A stretch of DNA of 64,000 nt from Streptomyces oceani (GTDB lineage: Bacteria > Actinomycetota > Actinomycetes > Streptomycetales > Streptomycetaceae): NCBI RefSeq assembly GCF_001751245.1, contig NZ_LJGU01000127.1:317290-381289 (forward strand), read 5' to 3'. Shown here in pieces: positions 17,903-27,928 of the stretch. Numbering within the stretch: position 1 is the stretch's first letter; the number at the start of each line of letters is the position of its first letter. Made by a program: the position numbers and the translations under genes. The notes below the pieces were generated by a model. The model saw only the letters and a list, made by a program, of their open reading frames with translations, ran no database searches and was not told the origin of the DNA.

Positions 17903-20548
17903 TCAGCCTCGCGGCAACCGCTCCAGCTGCTCCTGAATCCGGGTGATGTCCTCCTGCGCGGCAACGCGTCGTGCGCGGATCTTGTCCACGACGTCCTCCG
18001 GTGCCTTCGCCAGGAAGCCGGCGTTCTCCAGCTTCGCGCCGGTCTGCCGCAGCTCCTTCTCGGCGAGCCCGAGGTCCTTGGTGAGCCGCTTGCGCTCGGC
18101 GTCGACGTCGATCGCCCCGGAGAGGTCGAGTTCCACCGTCACGCCCGCCACCGGCAGTGCGGCGGTAGCGGTGAAGTCCTCGCCAGCTGGTTCCAGTCGC
18201 AGCAGGGACCGGATGGCCTCCTCGTGCGCGGCCAGCGGCGTACCGGTCAGCGCGAGCCGTCCCGGCACCCGCTGCCCCGGTTGCAGTCCCTGGTCGGCGC
18301 GGAACCGGCGGACCTCGGTGATCACCTGCTGGAGCACGGCGACCTCCTGCTCGGCCGGCTCGTCCCGGAATCCGGAGTCGACCGGCCAGTCGGCCACCAC
18401 CACGGACTCGCGACCGGTCAGCGTGGTCCACAGCGACTCGGTGACGAACGGCACGATCGGGTGCAGCAGCCGCAGCAGCACGTCCAGCACCTCGCCCAGC
18501 ACCCGCTGCGACACCTCCGCGGCGCGCCCGCCCCGCTGGAACGTCGTCTTCGTCAGCTCGACATACCAGTCGAAGACCTCGTCCCAGGCGAAGTGGTAGA
18601 GGGCGTCGCTGAGTCTCGCGAACTGGAAGTCGTCGTAGTAACCGTCGACCTCGGTGACGACCGCGCCGAGGCGGGAGAGGATCCAGCGGTCCTCGGCGGT
18701 CATCTCGGCGGGCTCCGGCAGCGGGCCACGCACCGTCGCGCCGTTCATGAGGGCGTAGCGGGTGGCGTTCCAGATCTTGTTGGCGAAGTTGCGGGACGCC
18801 TTGACCCAGTCCTCGCCGATCGGCACGTCGGTGCCCGGGTTGGCGCCGCTCGCCAGCGTGAAGCGCAGCGCGTCGGAGCCGTACGCCTCCATCCAGTCCA
18901 GCGGGTCGACGACGTTGCCGAAGGACTTGGACATCTTCTTGCCGTGCGCGTCCCGAACCAGACCGGTCAGCGCGATGCTACGGAAGGGTGGCGTCCCGTC
19001 CATGGCGTACAGCCCGAACATCATCATCCGAGCCACCCAGAAGAAGATGATGTCGTAGCCGGTCACCAACACGTCGGTGGGATAGAAGCGTCGGAGGTCG
19101 GCCGTCTCCTCTGGCCAGCCCAGCGTGGAGAACGGCCACAGACCGGAGGAGAACCAGGTGTCCAGCACGTCGGTGTCCTGGTGCCAGCCCTCCCCGGTCG
19201 GGGGCTGCTCGTCCGGTCCCAGACACACGACCTCGCCCTCCGGCCCGTACCAGACCGGAATGCGGTGGCCCCACCACAACTGGCGCGAGATGCACCAGTC
19301 GTGCATGTTGTCGACCCACTCGAAGTAGCGGCTGGACAGGTCCGCCGGATGGATCTCGACCCGCCCGTCCCGGACCGCGTCCCCGGCAGCCCGCGCCAAC
19401 GGGCCCACGCTGACCCACCACTGGAGGGACAGCCTCGGCTCGATGGTCGTGCTGCAACGTGAGCAGTGCCCGACCGAGTGCGTGTACGGCCGCTTCTCCG
19501 CCACGATCCGGCCCTGTTCGCGCAGCGCGGCGACGATCGCCGACCTGGCCTCGAAGCGGTCCAGACCCTCGTACGGTCCGTGCGCGGTGATCACTCCGCG
19601 CTCGTCCAGGACGGTCAGCGTGGGCAGTTGGTGCCGCTGCCCGATCGCGAAGTCGTTCGGGTCGTGCGCCGGGGTCACCTTGACCGCACCGGTGCCGAAC
19701 TCCGGGTTCACGTGGACGTCCGGGACCACCGGGATGTCGCGGTCGGTCAGCGGCAGCTTGATCCGCTGGCCGATCAGGTGCGCGTACCGTTCGTCGTCCG
19801 GATGCACGGCGACGGCGGTGTCGCCCAGCATCGTCTCGGCCCGGGTGGTCGCGACGACGACGCTGTGCTCGCCCTCGCCGTAGCGGATGGAGACGAGTTC
19901 GCCCTCGTCGTCCTGGTAGTCCACCTCGATATCCGAGATGGCGGTGAGGCAGCGGGGGCACCAGTTGATGATGCGTTCCGCCTGGTAGATCAGTTCCTCG
20001 TCGTGCATCCGCTTGAAGACGGTCTGCACGGCACGCGAGAGGCCCTCGTCCATGGTGAACCGCTCACGGGTCCAGTCGACCCCGTCACCGAGCCGGCGCA
20101 TCTGGCCGAGAATCCGACCGCCGTAGTCCTCCTTCCACTGCCAGACCCGCTCGGTGAACTCGGCACGACCCAGGTCCTGTCGGGACTTGCCCTCCTCGGC
20201 GAGCTGCTGCTCAACCTTGTTCTGCGTGGCGATGCCGGCGTGGTCCATGCCGGGCAGCCACAACGCCTCGTGTCCCTGCATGCGCTTACGACGGGTGAGC
20301 GCGTCCATGAGCGTGTGCTGGAAGGCGTGGCCCAGGTGCAACGAGCCGGTGACGTTCGGTGGCGGGATGACGATGGTGTACGGCGGCTTGTCGCTCTTGG
20401 CGTCCGCCTCGAAGTAACCGCGCGCTACCCAGCGTTCGTACAGCTCGCTCTCCACCTCAGCCGGGGCGTACTGAGTCGGCAGGTCTGCGGGGGCTGCTGT
20501 GGAGGGCTCGTGGTGATTGTGAGGGCCCTGCTGAGTGTTCTCGGTCAC
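17903..20548 (-). CDS. valS: Valyl-tRNA synthetase
   Basis: An 881-residue class I aminoacyl-tRNA synthetase charging tRNA-Val. The HIGH-type motif is in [15 protein letters not shown] (about 57-70) and the KMSKS motif is [10 protein letters not shown] (about 540). The editing domain (about 220-350, [20 protein letters not shown]) and a C-terminal coiled coil (about 805-880, [17 protein letters not shown]) are intact. The GTG start at 20548 has no ribosome binding site but sits 7 nt after TAGACT. It is divergent from the tandem membrane protein genes with a 129-nt gap. Confidence 0.97.
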   Translation of the reverse strand: MTENTQQGPHNHHEPSTAAPADLPTQYAPAEVESELYERWVARGYFEADAKSDKPPYTIVIPPPNVTGSLHLGHAFQHTLMDALTRRKRMQGHEALWLPGMDHAGIATQNKVEQQLAEEGKSRQDLGRAEFTERVWQWKEDYGGRILGQMRRLGDGVDWTRERFTMDEGLSRAVQTVFKRMHDEELIYQAERIINWCPRCLTAISDIEVDYQDDEGELVSIRYGEGEHSVVVATTRAETMLGDTAVAVHPDDERYAHLIGQRIKLPLTDRDIPVVPDVHVNPEFGTGAVKVTPAHDPNDFAIGQRHQLPTLTVLDERGVITAHGPYEGLDRFEARSAIVAALREQGRIVAEKRPYTHSVGHCSRCSTTIEPRLSLQWWVSVGPLARAAGDAVRDGRVEIHPADLSSRYFEWVDNMHDWCISRQLWWGHRIPVWYGPEGEVVCLGPDEQPPTGEGWHQDTDVLDTWFSSGLWPFSTLGWPEETADLRRFYPTDVLVTGYDIIFFWVARMMMFGLYAMDGTPPFRSIALTGLVRDAHGKKMSKSFGNVVDPLDWMEAYGSDALRFTLASGANPGTDVPIGEDWVKASRNFANKIWNATRYALMNGATVRGPLPEPAEMTAEDRWILSRLGAVVTEVDGYYDDFQFARLSDALYHFAWDEVFDWYVELTKTTFQRGGRAAEVSQRVLGEVLDVLLRLLHPIVPFVTESLWTTLTGRESVVVADWPVDSGFRDEPAEQEVAVLQQVITEVRRFRADQGLQPGQRVPGRLALTGTPLAAHEEAIRSLLRLEPAGEDFTATAALPVAGVTVELDLSGAIDVDAERKRLTKDLGLAEKELRQTGAKLENAGFLAKAPEDVVDKIRARRVAAQEDITRIQEQLERLPRG

Positions 20549-20555
20549 GGCGGCA

Positions 20556-20561
20556 AGTCTA
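20556..20561 (-). promoter_or_regulatory. -10 box (TAGACT) of a likely leaderless valS transcript
   Basis: TAGACT on the minus strand, then TGCCGCC, then the GTG start codon. The same geometry is seen at folC and rpiB. It leaves no room for a T-box leader. Confidence 0.6.
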
Positions 20562-20677
20562 GGGGTCGCAATGTCATGGTCTCGAATCGGTTTGCATCCC
20601 GATGCGGCGCTCAGGCGTTCGGTCCGTCAAGATAGCGGTGCGCATCGAGGTACAAATCAACGGAGGGAACGCGCACC

Positions 20678-21673
20678 ATGAGCCACAACCAGCCGCCGCC
20701 CGGCCCGTACGGGCAGCAGCCCCCTCAACCACCGCCCCAGCCGCCCCAGTCCGGCCAGCCGGGACCTTACGGCGCGCCGGCTCCACCACCGCCCGGCGGC
20801 CCGAATCCGTACGCGCAGGGTGGCGGCGGCGTGCCGGGACAGCCTGGTTACGGCTACCCACAGCAGCCCGGTCAGCCCTACGGACAGCCCGGCATGCCCG
20901 GCGCACCGACCCCGCCCCCCTCGGGCGGCGGCAAGGGCAAGACCATCGGCATCATCGTCGCCGCCCTGGCGCTGGTGGTGGCGGTCGTGGGTGGCGCCGT
21001 CTTCTACATGAGCGGCGACGACGACAAGGACGACAAGGCCGACAGCTCCAGCAGCGAGGGCCAGAGCGGCGGAAGCAGCGGGGGCGACGACGGCGGCGAC
21101 ACCAAGGTGGCGCCCTACAAGGTCGTGCCTCCCAAGACGGTACTCGGGGGCGAGTACACCATGGCAGGGTCGCCGAAGAAGGAGGAGGACCTCTCGAACG
21201 ACCCGAAGGCGTCGAAGCTCGGTGTCGAGAACGGCAAGGGCGCGAACGCCGAATACGCCACCAGCAAGCAGGAGAGGCTGCAGCTGCTCGGTATCTACGG
21301 CGAGGTCTCCGACCCGGAGGCAGCCACCGACGCCATGTTCGACCAGGTTCACGAGAACCAGTCCAACGACAGGGCGACCATCGACAACTACCAGGTCGAG
21401 ACCACGGACGGGCCCGAGGAGTACACCCCGGACGGCTTCGACGGCACCATCCTGAAGTGCGAGACCCGGAAGCAGACCGGCGAGATCAGCGCCAAGCCCG
21501 TGGAGCTCGAGTTCGCGACCTGCGTGTGGGCGGACAACTCCGCGGTGGGCGTGGTCTCCCAGACCGGCGCCGTGCCGACGGCCGGCTCCGGCGCGTACGG
21601 CAACTCGATGGAGCAGGACGCGCTCGCGGAGGCCACGGCCAAGATCCGCGAATCGTCCAGGCAAGAGATCTGA
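20678..21673 (+). CDS. Pro/Gln/Gly-rich single-pass membrane protein (tandem paralogue 1)
   Basis: A 331-residue protein of unknown function. Residues 1-85 are a disordered Pro/Gln/Gly/Tyr tail with GYGYPQQPGQPYGQPG-type repeats, then SGGGKGKTIG leads into one membrane helix (about 90-110, IIVAALALVVAVVGGAVFYM). An acidic Ser/Gly linker and an extracytoplasmic domain follow, containing LLGIYGEVSDPEAATDAMFDQ and two cysteines (ILKCET, FATCVW) that may pair. GGAGGG lies about 10 nt upstream. A paralogue follows 23 nt downstream, so the two form an operon. The Pro-rich tail resembles those of Streptomyces membrane proteins that interact through SH3-like or phase-separating regions, but that is inference. 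Confidence 0.85.
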   Translation: MSHNQPPPGPYGQQPPQPPPQPPQSGQPGPYGAPAPPPPGGPNPYAQGGGGVPGQPGYGYPQQPGQPYGQPGMPGAPTPPPSGGGKGKTIGIIVAALALVVAVVGGAVFYMSGDDDKDDKADSSSSEGQSGGSSGGDDGGDTKVAPYKVVPPKTVLGGEYTMAGSPKKEEDLSNDPKASKLGVENGKGANAEYATSKQERLQLLGIYGEVSDPEAATDAMFDQVHENQSNDRATIDNYQVETTDGPEEYTPDGFDGTILKCETRKQTGEISAKPVELEFATCVWADNSAVGVVSQTGAVPTAGSGAYGNSMEQDALAEATAKIRESSRQEI

Positions 21674-21696
21674 GACCTAGGAGAAGTGACGGCTCA

Positions 21697-22602
21697 ATGA
21701 GCTACAACCAGCCGCCCCCTGGCCCGTACGGCCAGCAGCCTCCCTACGGACAGCAGCCGGGATACGGACAGCAGCCGGGGTACGGCTACCCACAACAGCA
21801 GCCCGGATACGGCTACCCACAACAGCCCCCGGGCGGCGTGCCGCCACAGGGGCAGCCCGGGTACGGCTATCCGCAGCAGCCTGGTCAGCCCTACGGACAG
21901 CCCGGCGTGCCCGGTCCGCCGATGCCGCCCCCCTCGGGTGGCGGCAAGGGCAAGACCATCGGCATCGTCGTGACCGCGCTGGTGGTCGTCGCGGCGGCCG
22001 TCGGCGGCGCCCTCTTCTTCATGGGCGGCGATGACAGCGATGTCGCCGATGACGGGAAGAAGTACAAGCTCAAGGCTCCGGAGAAGCTGCTCCAGGAGTA
22101 CCAGCGCGCCGGTGGCGAGAACTCCGGTGACGACATGAGCATGGACCAGCAGGCCCAGGACAAGATCGGTATCACCGACGGTACCGGCGTCAGCGGCAGC
22201 TACACCACCGCTGACCTCTCCGGTGGCCAGCCGGACCCCTCAGAGATCAACAGCATGAAACGACTCACGTTCATGGGCGTCTACGGCGAGGTGTCCGACC
22301 CGGAGGCCTCCGTCGACAAGATGTTTGATCAACTGTCCAGCGAAGGCCGGATCGAGATGCAGGGCAGCCCGGAGAAGCAGGAGCCCGAGGGCTTCGAGTA
22401 CGGCATCATGAAGTGCCAGGTCGCCAAGCCGAAGGCCGGGGACGCGGGCCAGGGACCCTCTGAGGCGCCGATCTGTATCTGGGGTGACAGCACCACCATC
22501 GGCTACGTCACCATAGGCTCGATACAGAGCGCGCCCTCGATGTCGGAACTCGCCAGCGACACCGCGAAGGTCCGTGAGGAGACCCGCGTGGAGATCAGCT
22601 GA
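21697..22602 (+). CDS. Pro/Gln/Gly-rich single-pass membrane protein (tandem paralogue 2)
   Basis: A 301-residue paralogue of the preceding protein. The N-terminal tail has five GYG(Y)PQQ-type repeats, and the sequence from PGQPYGQPG through SGGGKGKTIGI into the membrane helix (about 88-108) is nearly identical to paralogue 1 at DNA level. The outer domain is more divergent but keeps FMGVYGEVSDPEASVDKMFDQ and two cysteines (MKCQV, ICIWG). This pattern indicates an old tandem duplication with the cytoplasmic tail and membrane anchor conserved and the outer domain free to diverge. Function unknown. A strong terminator follows. Confidence 0.85.
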   Translation: MSYNQPPPGPYGQQPPYGQQPGYGQQPGYGYPQQQPGYGYPQQPPGGVPPQGQPGYGYPQQPGQPYGQPGVPGPPMPPPSGGGKGKTIGIVVTALVVVAAAVGGALFFMGGDDSDVADDGKKYKLKAPEKLLQEYQRAGGENSGDDMSMDQQAQDKIGITDGTGVSGSYTTADLSGGQPDPSEINSMKRLTFMGVYGEVSDPEASVDKMFDQLSSEGRIEMQGSPEKQEPEGFEYGIMKCQVAKPKAGDAGQGPSEAPICIWGDSTTIGYVTIGSIQSAPSMSELASDTAKVREETRVEIS

Positions 22603-22633
22603 CGCGACGCACCGGCTGTCCGACGGCCATGCG

Positions 22634-22665
22634 AGAGGGGAGCCTCCGGACGGGGGCTCCCCTCT
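22634..22665. terminator. Hairpin terminator between convergent genes
   Basis: A 14-bp stem with one G-U pair (arms 22634-22647 and 22652-22665) and a GGAC tetraloop, just past the second membrane protein gene and before the end of clpX. Confidence 0.8.
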
Positions 22666-22732
22666 GTACTGTCCGCTGCTGTCCGGCTGGCGGGCTGAGC
22701 CGCCGAAGTCCGCGGGCCGGGCGGCGAGTCGG

Positions 22733-24028
22733 TCAGGCGCTCTTCTCGTGCGGCCCTTGCTCGGTGTTGCCCTTGCCCCGAGTACGCGGCACCAGGGTCG
22801 GGTTGACGCTGGAGTGCACGACGTCCTCAGTGATCACGACCCGTTCGACGTCCTGGCGGGACGGCACCTCGTACATCACCGACTGCAGGACCTCCTCCAT
22901 GATGGCCCGCAGTCCGCGCGCCCCGGTGCCCCGAAGGATCGCCTGGTCGGCGATGGCCTCCAGTGCCGGACGGTCGAAGTCCAGCTCGACGTTGTCCAGT
23001 TCGAACAGCCGCTGGTACTGCTTGACCAGGGCGTTCCGCGGCTCCAGCAGGATCTGCAAGAGCGCTTCGCGGTCGAGGTTGTGCACGTTGGTGATGACCG
23101 GCAACCGTCCGATGAACTCCGGGATCATCCCGAACTTCACCAGGTCCTCGGGCATGACCTCCTCGAACTGGTTGCGCTCCTCGATCTCCTTCTTCGACCG
23201 GATGTCCGCGCCGAAGCCGATGCCCTTGGCACCGGCCCGGGACTCGATGATCTTCTCCAGGCCGGCGAACGCGCCGCCGACGATGAACAACACGTTCGTC
23301 GTGTCGATCTGGATGAACTCCTGGTGCGGATGCTTCCGTCCGCCCTGTGGCGGTACGGAGGCGGTGGCGCCCTCGAGGATCTTCAGCAGCGCCTGCTGCA
23401 CGCCCTCCCCGGACACGTCCCGGGTGATCGACGGGTTCTCGCTCTTCCGGGCGACCTTGTCGATCTCGTCGATGTAGATGATGCCGGTCTCGGCCTTCTT
23501 GACGTCGTAGTCAGCGGCCTGGATCAGCTTCAGCAGGATGTTCTCGACGTCCTCGCCGACGTAACCCGCCTCGGTCAGAGCGGTGGCGTCCGCGAGGGCG
23601 AAGGGGACGTTCAGCATCCGGGCCAGTGTCTGTGCCAACAGGGTCTTGCCGGAGCCGGTCGGCCCGAGCAACAGGATGTTGGACTTGGCCAGTTCGATGC
23701 CGTCCTCGCGGCCCTGCGTGCTGGCGTTCTCGCCGGCCTGCACCCGCTTGTAGTGGTTGTACACCGCCACCGACAGCGCCTTCTTCGCGGCCTCCTGGCC
23801 GACGACGTACCCACCGAGGAACTCGTAGATCTCACGCGGCTTGGGCAGTTCGTCCCAACGCACCTCGGAACTCTCCGCGAGCTCCTCCTCGATGATCTCG
23901 TTGCAGAGGTCGATGCACTCGTCGCAGATGTAGACACCAGGCCCCGCGATGAGCTTCTTCACCTGCTTCTGGCTCTTGCCGCAGAACGAGCACTTGAGCA
24001 GATCGCCGCCATCACCGATGCGTGCCAC
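22733..24028 (-). CDS. clpX: ATP-dependent Clp protease ATP-binding subunit ClpX
   Basis: A 431-residue AAA+ unfoldase that feeds substrates to ClpP. The N-terminal zinc-binding domain has CSFCGKS and CDECIDLC (about 14-40). Walker A is GPTGSGKT (about 121), Walker [10 protein letters not shown], the pore loop is in the GYVGEDVE region, and the IGF-type ClpP-binding loop appears as GIGFGADI. The GTG start at 24028 ([16 protein letters not shown]) fits homologues and has GAAGGGGAAG upstream. It follows clpP2 after 164 nt, so it may be cotranscribed or have its own promoter. Confidence 0.97.
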   Translation of the reverse strand: MARIGDGGDLLKCSFCGKSQKQVKKLIAGPGVYICDECIDLCNEIIEEELAESSEVRWDELPKPREIYEFLGGYVVGQEAAKKALSVAVYNHYKRVQAGENASTQGREDGIELAKSNILLLGPTGSGKTLLAQTLARMLNVPFALADATALTEAGYVGEDVENILLKLIQAADYDVKKAETGIIYIDEIDKVARKSENPSITRDVSGEGVQQALLKILEGATASVPPQGGRKHPHQEFIQIDTTNVLFIVGGAFAGLEKIIESRAGAKGIGFGADIRSKKEIEERNQFEEVMPEDLVKFGMIPEFIGRLPVITNVHNLDREALLQILLEPRNALVKQYQRLFELDNVELDFDRPALEAIADQAILRGTGARGLRAIMEEVLQSVMYEVPSRQDVERVVITEDVVHSSVNPTLVPRTRGKGNTEQGPHEKSA

Positions 24029-24192
24029 GAGGTGCTTCCCCTTCGCCTGGGATCGGCCCACCGGGACGGACCGAGGTACGTGCACTCCGACGGTACCTTG
24101 CCGAACCGTCGATATGGTCCCCCCTCGAACCGACCTCATGTGTCCGCCTACCGGGCATCGGACAACCAGGTCGGTCCGAGGGAGCCAGGACT

Positions 24193-24867
24193 CTACGCGT
24201 CGACCGCGCTCTTCCGAGTCGAAACGATCTGATCGATCAGACCGTACTCCAGGGACTCCTCGGCGTTGAGGATCTTGTCCCGCTCGATGTCGTCCCGGAT
24301 CGTGGCCACGTCCTTGGTGGAGTGGGTCGACAGCAGCGTCTCGAGCTGGTTGCGCATCCGCTCCACCTCCCGGGCCGCGATCTCCAGGTCGGACACCTGG
24401 CCACGACCGGTCTCGGTGTACGGCTGGTGGATCAGGATGCGGGCGTTGGGCAGCGCCAGCCGCTTGCCCGGCGTGCCCGCCGCCAACAACACCGCCGCCG
24501 CGGACGCCGCCTGGCCCATGCACACCGTCTGGATGTCCGGACGTACGAACTGCATGGTGTCGTAGATGGCGGTGAGCGCGGTGAACGAGCCGCCCGGGCT
24601 GTTGATGTAGAGGGAGATGTCCCGGTCCGGATCCATCGACTCCAGGCACAACAGCTGCGCCATGATGTCGTTCGCCGAGGCGTCGTCGACCTGCACCCCG
24701 AGGAAGATCACCCGCTCCTCGAAGAGCTTGGCGTACGGGTCGTACTCGCGCACGCCCTGCGAGGTGCGCTCGACGAAGCGCGGCACGATGTACCGGGACT
24801 CCGGTGTGGGCCCGGTGTAGCGGGACTGCGGGCCCGCGCTGAGCCCGGCGTCGGTCACGTTGTTCAT
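24193..24867 (-). CDS. clpP2: ATP-dependent Clp protease proteolytic subunit ClpP2
   Basis: A 224-residue serine protease subunit. The catalytic serine is in [15 protein letters not shown] (about 121) and the histidine in ILIHQPY (about 146). A proline-rich N-terminal stretch of about 35 residues precedes the family start, which may be removed by processing as in other actinobacterial ClpP2. ATG 24867 has AGGAGAA upstream. It forms an operon with clpP1 (gap 53 nt); the two subunits assemble into a mixed tetradecamer in actinobacteria. Confidence 0.96.
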   Translation of the reverse strand: MNNVTDAGLSAGPQSRYTGPTPESRYIVPRFVERTSQGVREYDPYAKLFEERVIFLGVQVDDASANDIMAQLLCLESMDPDRDISLYINSPGGSFTALTAIYDTMQFVRPDIQTVCMGQAASAAAVLLAAGTPGKRLALPNARILIHQPYTETGRGQVSDLEIAAREVERMRNQLETLLSTHSTKDVATIRDDIERDKILNAEESLEYGLIDQIVSTRKSAVDA

Positions 24868-24920
24868 CCGAGGATTCTCCTGGTGATGGGGGCGGTTGGG
24901 TACTACGGAGTCGGCACGCC

Positions 24921-25538
24921 TCACGCGCCCGTGCCACCGCCGCCCGGGACCTGCGCCGCGGCGCCGTACACCTCGTCGATCAGGCCGTAGTCCTTGGCCT
25001 CCTGGGCACTGAACCAACGGTCCCGGTCACTGTCCTCGATCCACCGCTCCACGCTCTGCCCGGTGTGGTACGAGGACAGCTCGGCCATCTTCCGCTTGGT
25101 GCGCAGCAACTGCTCCGAGTGGATCTTGATGTCCGAGGCGGAACCAGCCAGTCCGGCGGAGGGCTGGTGGATGAGAATCTCGGCGTTCGGCAGCGCGAAA
25201 CGCTTGCCGTGCGTGCCGGCGCTGAGCAGGAACTGGCCCATGGAGGCGGCGAAGCCCATGGCGATGGTCACCACGTCGTTCTTGATGTACTGCATGGTGT
25301 CGTAGATCGCCATGCCGGCGTTGATCGAGCCGCCCGGGCTGTTGATGTAGAGGAAGATGTCCTTGTCCGGGTCAGCGGCGAGAAGCAGCAGCTGCGCGGT
25401 GATCTTGTTGGCGATATCGTCGTCAACCGGCTGGCCGAGGAAGATGATCCGCTCGTTGAGCAGCCGGTTGTAGACCTGGTCGCCGAGGCCACCACCGAAG
25501 TTGGGCTCAGCGGCGGCGGAAGGCATCGGAAGCGTCAC
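24921..25538 (-). CDS. clpP1: ATP-dependent Clp protease proteolytic subunit ClpP1
   Basis: A 205-residue serine protease subunit. The catalytic serine is in [15 protein letters not shown] (about 98) and the histidine in ILIHQPSAG. It is the first gene of clpP1-clpP2. The GTG start at 25538 has AGGTGG upstream. The 284-nt upstream gap holds a good candidate ClgR operator, in line with the known ClgR control of clpP1P2 in Streptomyces. In S. coelicolor loss of ClpP1 impairs aerial mycelium formation. Confidence 0.96.
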   Translation of the reverse strand: MTLPMPSAAAEPNFGGGLGDQVYNRLLNERIIFLGQPVDDDIANKITAQLLLLAADPDKDIFLYINSPGGSINAGMAIYDTMQYIKNDVVTIAMGFAASMGQFLLSAGTHGKRFALPNAEILIHQPSAGLAGSASDIKIHSEQLLRTKRKMAELSSYHTGQSVERWIEDSDRDRWFSAQEAKDYGLIDEVYGAAAQVPGGGGTGA

Positions 25539-25713
25539 GTGTCCACCTGCTCGTGTCCGGACGGCTGCGACTCGGCGTGGCCGTCACTGGCGTCGTCTTG
25601 TGGGGCGCGAAGCGCCAACCGTCCCTTGGCGGGACCGTCCGCGGCACTCTCCACGCCTCGTATCCAACGACCCTAACGCGCTGGTCGGCGGGCGTGATCC
25701 CGCATCCGGAACT

Positions 25714-25730
25714 GTTCGCTGTGAGCGCAG
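25714..25730 (-). promoter_or_regulatory. Candidate ClgR operator upstream of clpP1
   Basis: On the minus strand the sequence CGCTCACAGCGAAC matches the actinobacterial ClgR form CGC-Y-N-A-N-R-GCG with a following AAC. It lies about 180 nt before the clpP1 start. The upstream flank fits less well. Confidence 0.55.
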
Positions 25731-25775
25731 GTTCCGGGCCCCACGGGGAGGTCGGAGCGCCCTCCCGTAGAGCAC

Positions 25776-25805
25776 CACTGGGCGCCCCGACGGGTGCGCC
25801 CAGTG
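25776..25805 (-). terminator. Terminator of tig
   Basis: Perfect 10-bp inverted repeat CACTGGGCGC ... GCGCCCAGTG with a 10-nt loop, 17 nt beyond the tig stop. It separates tig from the clpP1 promoter region. Confidence 0.75.
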
Positions 25806-25822
25806 TGCCTCGGTCTCGCTGG

Positions 25823-27268
25823 TCAGCTCTGCTTGTCGTCCCCGGCCGGCTTGTCGCCCTCGGACTCCGAATCCGCGGTGGCTTCGCCGTCCGCGGCGGC
25901 CTCAGCGGCCGACTCGTCGGCAGAGGCTGCTTCCTCGCCCTCGCCCGCTTCCTCGTCCTCGTCCTCGAGCTGGACGACCTCGCCGTTCGTGTCCTTGACG
26001 GTGGCGGACTCGACGACCAGCGCGAGTGCCTTGCCGCGGGCGACCTCGCCCACCAGCATCGGCACCTGACCGCCTTCCACCACGGCCTGGGCGAACTGGT
26101 CGGGGCTCATGCCGGAGGACTGCGCACGCCGCATGAGGTGCTCCGTCAACTCCTCCTGGCTGACGTTCAACTTCTCCGTGTTGACCAGCTCGTCCAGCAC
26201 GAACTGGGTCCGGATGCCCTTCTCCGCCTGCTCCTTCAGCTCGGCGTCGAAGTCCTCCTCGGACTTGTCCTGCATCTGCAGGTACGAAGCGAGGTCCAGG
26301 CCCATCTGCCCGAGCTGGTGGTTGACCAGGTTGTGCTTGCGCGAGCTGATCTCGTCCTCGAGAAGCTTCTCCGGGACGGGGACCTCGGCCATCTCGATCA
26401 GCGCGTCGAGCACCTTCTCCTGAGCCTCGGTGGCCTGCGTCTGCTGCTTGGACTCCACGAGCCGCTTACGGCTGTCCTCGCGCAGCTCGGCGATGGTGTC
26501 GAACTCGCTGGCCTGCTCGGCGAACTCGTCGTCCGCCTCCGGCAGCTCACGGCTGGAGACGGTCGCCACGTCGACCTTGATCTCGGCCTCCTGGCCGGCC
26601 CCGGAGCCGCCCTTGAGCTCGGAGGTGAAAGTGGTGGAACCGCCCGCCTCCAGGCCGGTGACCGCGTCGTCGATGCCGTCCAGCAGTTCGCCGGAGCCGA
26701 TGGTGTAGTCGACGCCCTGCGCGACGCCGTCCTCCAGCACCTCGCCGTCGACCCGTGCCTCGAGGTCCACCTTGACGACGTCACCCTCGGCGGCGGGCCG
26801 CTCCACGACCGTGGTCGTCGCGAAGCGTTCCCGCAGCTGTTCCACGGCCTCGTCGACGTCCTCGTCGCTGACCTCGGCGGTGTCCACCTCGACCTCGATG
26901 GTGGAGTAGTCCGGGATCTCGATCTCGGGACGGACATCGACCTCCGCGGTGAAGGTCAGCAGCTCGTTGTCCTTGAGGTCGGTGATGTCGACCTCGGGCT
27001 GCCCGAGCGGATTCAGCTCACCCTCCTCGACCGCGGACTGGTAGAACTTCGGCAGCGCGTCGTTGACGGCCTCCTCAAGCACCGCGCCACGGCCGAAACG
27101 CTGGTCGATCAGCCGGTTCGGGATCTTCCCCTTACGGAAGCCCGGCACCGTGACCTGCTCGTTGATCTTCTTGTACGCCGCGTCGAGGCTGTCCTTGAGC
27201 TCCTCGAAGGGCACCTCGACAGTGAGCCGAACCCGGGTCGGGTTCAGGTTCTCCACGGCGCTCTTCAC
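25823..27268 (-). CDS. tig: Trigger factor (ribosome-associated chaperone and peptidyl-prolyl isomerase)
   Basis: A 481-residue chaperone that binds nascent chains at the ribosome exit. The ribosome-binding signature is [10 protein letters not shown] (about 42-52, the GFRxGxxP motif). The FKBP-type isomerase domain lies at about 160-245, followed by the helical C-domain. The last 50 residues are an acidic Glu/Asp/Ala tail typical of actinobacterial Tig. GTG 27268 has AAGGAG 7 nt upstream. tRNA-Pro is directly upstream on the same strand, with the clp genes downstream. Confidence 0.96.
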   Translation of the reverse strand: MKSAVENLNPTRVRLTVEVPFEELKDSLDAAYKKINEQVTVPGFRKGKIPNRLIDQRFGRGAVLEEAVNDALPKFYQSAVEEGELNPLGQPEVDITDLKDNELLTFTAEVDVRPEIEIPDYSTIEVEVDTAEVSDEDVDEAVEQLRERFATTTVVERPAAEGDVVKVDLEARVDGEVLEDGVAQGVDYTIGSGELLDGIDDAVTGLEAGGSTTFTSELKGGSGAGQEAEIKVDVATVSSRELPEADDEFAEQASEFDTIAELREDSRKRLVESKQQTQATEAQEKVLDALIEMAEVPVPEKLLEDEISSRKHNLVNHQLGQMGLDLASYLQMQDKSEEDFDAELKEQAEKGIRTQFVLDELVNTEKLNVSQEELTEHLMRRAQSSGMSPDQFAQAVVEGGQVPMLVGEVARGKALALVVESATVKDTNGEVVQLEDEDEEAGEGEEAASADESAAEAAADGEATADSESEGDKPAGDDKQS

Positions 27269-27385
27269 GGTCGATCTCCTTGGGGCTGACTGCTTGGGGT
27301 CTTCGATGTGCGCCCCGTATACGACACGATGGTTGCGACAAAAATCGCGGACACGACACAGGCACGCGCGTCTGCACATTCTACG

Positions 27386-27462
27386 TGGTCGGGGTGGCCG
27401 GATTCGAACCGACGACCTTCCGCTCCCAAAGCGGACGCGCTACCAAGCTGCGCCACACCCCG
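27386..27462 (-). tRNA. tRNA-Pro (anticodon TGG)
   Basis: 77-nt cloverleaf. The acceptor stem CGGGGTG pairs perfectly with CACCCCG, the discriminator is A, and CCA is encoded. The anticodon loop TTTGGGA gives TGG (reads CCA). The T-arm is GGTTCGAATCC. It lies upstream of tig on the same strand. Confidence 0.95.
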
Positions 27463-27535
27463 TCGGTGCGACACGTAGCGTACATGCCGTAGGATGCTGC
27501 TCGTGCCGGCCGGTCGGATTCCGGTGGCGGCGCTC

Positions 27536-27606
27536 GCGGGCGTAGCTCAATGGTAGAGCCCTGGTCTTCCAAACCAGCTACGCGGGTTCGATTCCCGTCG
27601 CCCGCT
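27536..27606 (+). tRNA. tRNA-Gly (anticodon TCC)
   Basis: 71-nt cloverleaf. Acceptor GCGGGCG pairs with CGCCCGC, the discriminator is T, and CCA is not encoded. Anticodon loop CTTCCAA gives TCC (reads GGA); the T-arm is GGGTTCGATTCCC. A strong terminator follows 4 nt later. Confidence 0.95.
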
Positions 27607-27610
27607 CCGC

Positions 27611-27652
27611 ACGCGTCGTGGACCCGCTCCGAGGAGCGGGTCCACGACGCGT
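27611..27652 (+). terminator. Strong terminator of tRNA-Gly
   Basis: Perfect 19-bp stem (27611-27629 with 27634-27652) and a CGAG tetraloop, followed by TTTCG. Confidence 0.92.
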
Positions 27653-27733
27653 TTCGCCGTCTGGCCGGGCGGTTACCCGCCCACCGCGGAATGCCCGCTG
27701 GCGGCGGCACGGAACTTCCGCCAGCGGGACTGA

Positions 27734-27928
27734 TCAGATCTGGATGTCGTTGATCGCGTTCGCGATGGAACTCATCGTGTCGTTGATGGTCGGCGCCGCG
27801 CCGGTGGAGGCGAGGAAGAAGCCGAAGAGCACCGCGACGATCGCCGGGCCGGTCTTCATGGAGCCGTTGCGGATGATCATCACCAGGATGATCCCCAAGA
27901 GCAGCACCAAAGACAGTGAAATGGCCAC
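27734..27928 (-). CDS. Small conserved-type membrane protein
   Basis: A 64-residue protein that is mostly two hydrophobic helices (ISLSLVLLLGIILVMIIRNG and TGPAIVAVLFGFFLASTGAA) joined by a short polar turn, with a polar C-terminus (NDTMSSIANAINDIQI). The GTG start at 27928 has only a weak AAGGG about 12 nt upstream. I recall similar tiny membrane proteins in Streptomyces, often next to plasmid-like or regulatory genes, but no function. It converges on the tRNA-Gly terminator. Confidence 0.65.
   Translation of the reverse strand: MAISLSLVLLLGIILVMIIRNGSMKTGPAIVAVLFGFFLASTGAAPTINDTMSSIANAINDIQI

Noticed and set aside
20549..20677. T-box riboswitch upstream of valS
   Set aside because: The gap is 129 nt, no T-box (TGGNACC-like) or specifier stem is seen, and the -10 box next to the start leaves no leader.
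27386..27652. An integrated element at the tRNA-Pro/tRNA-Gly pair
   Set aside because: tRNA genes are common attachment sites, but both are complete, no duplicated tRNA end was seen, and no integrase, excisionase or replication gene is nearby.
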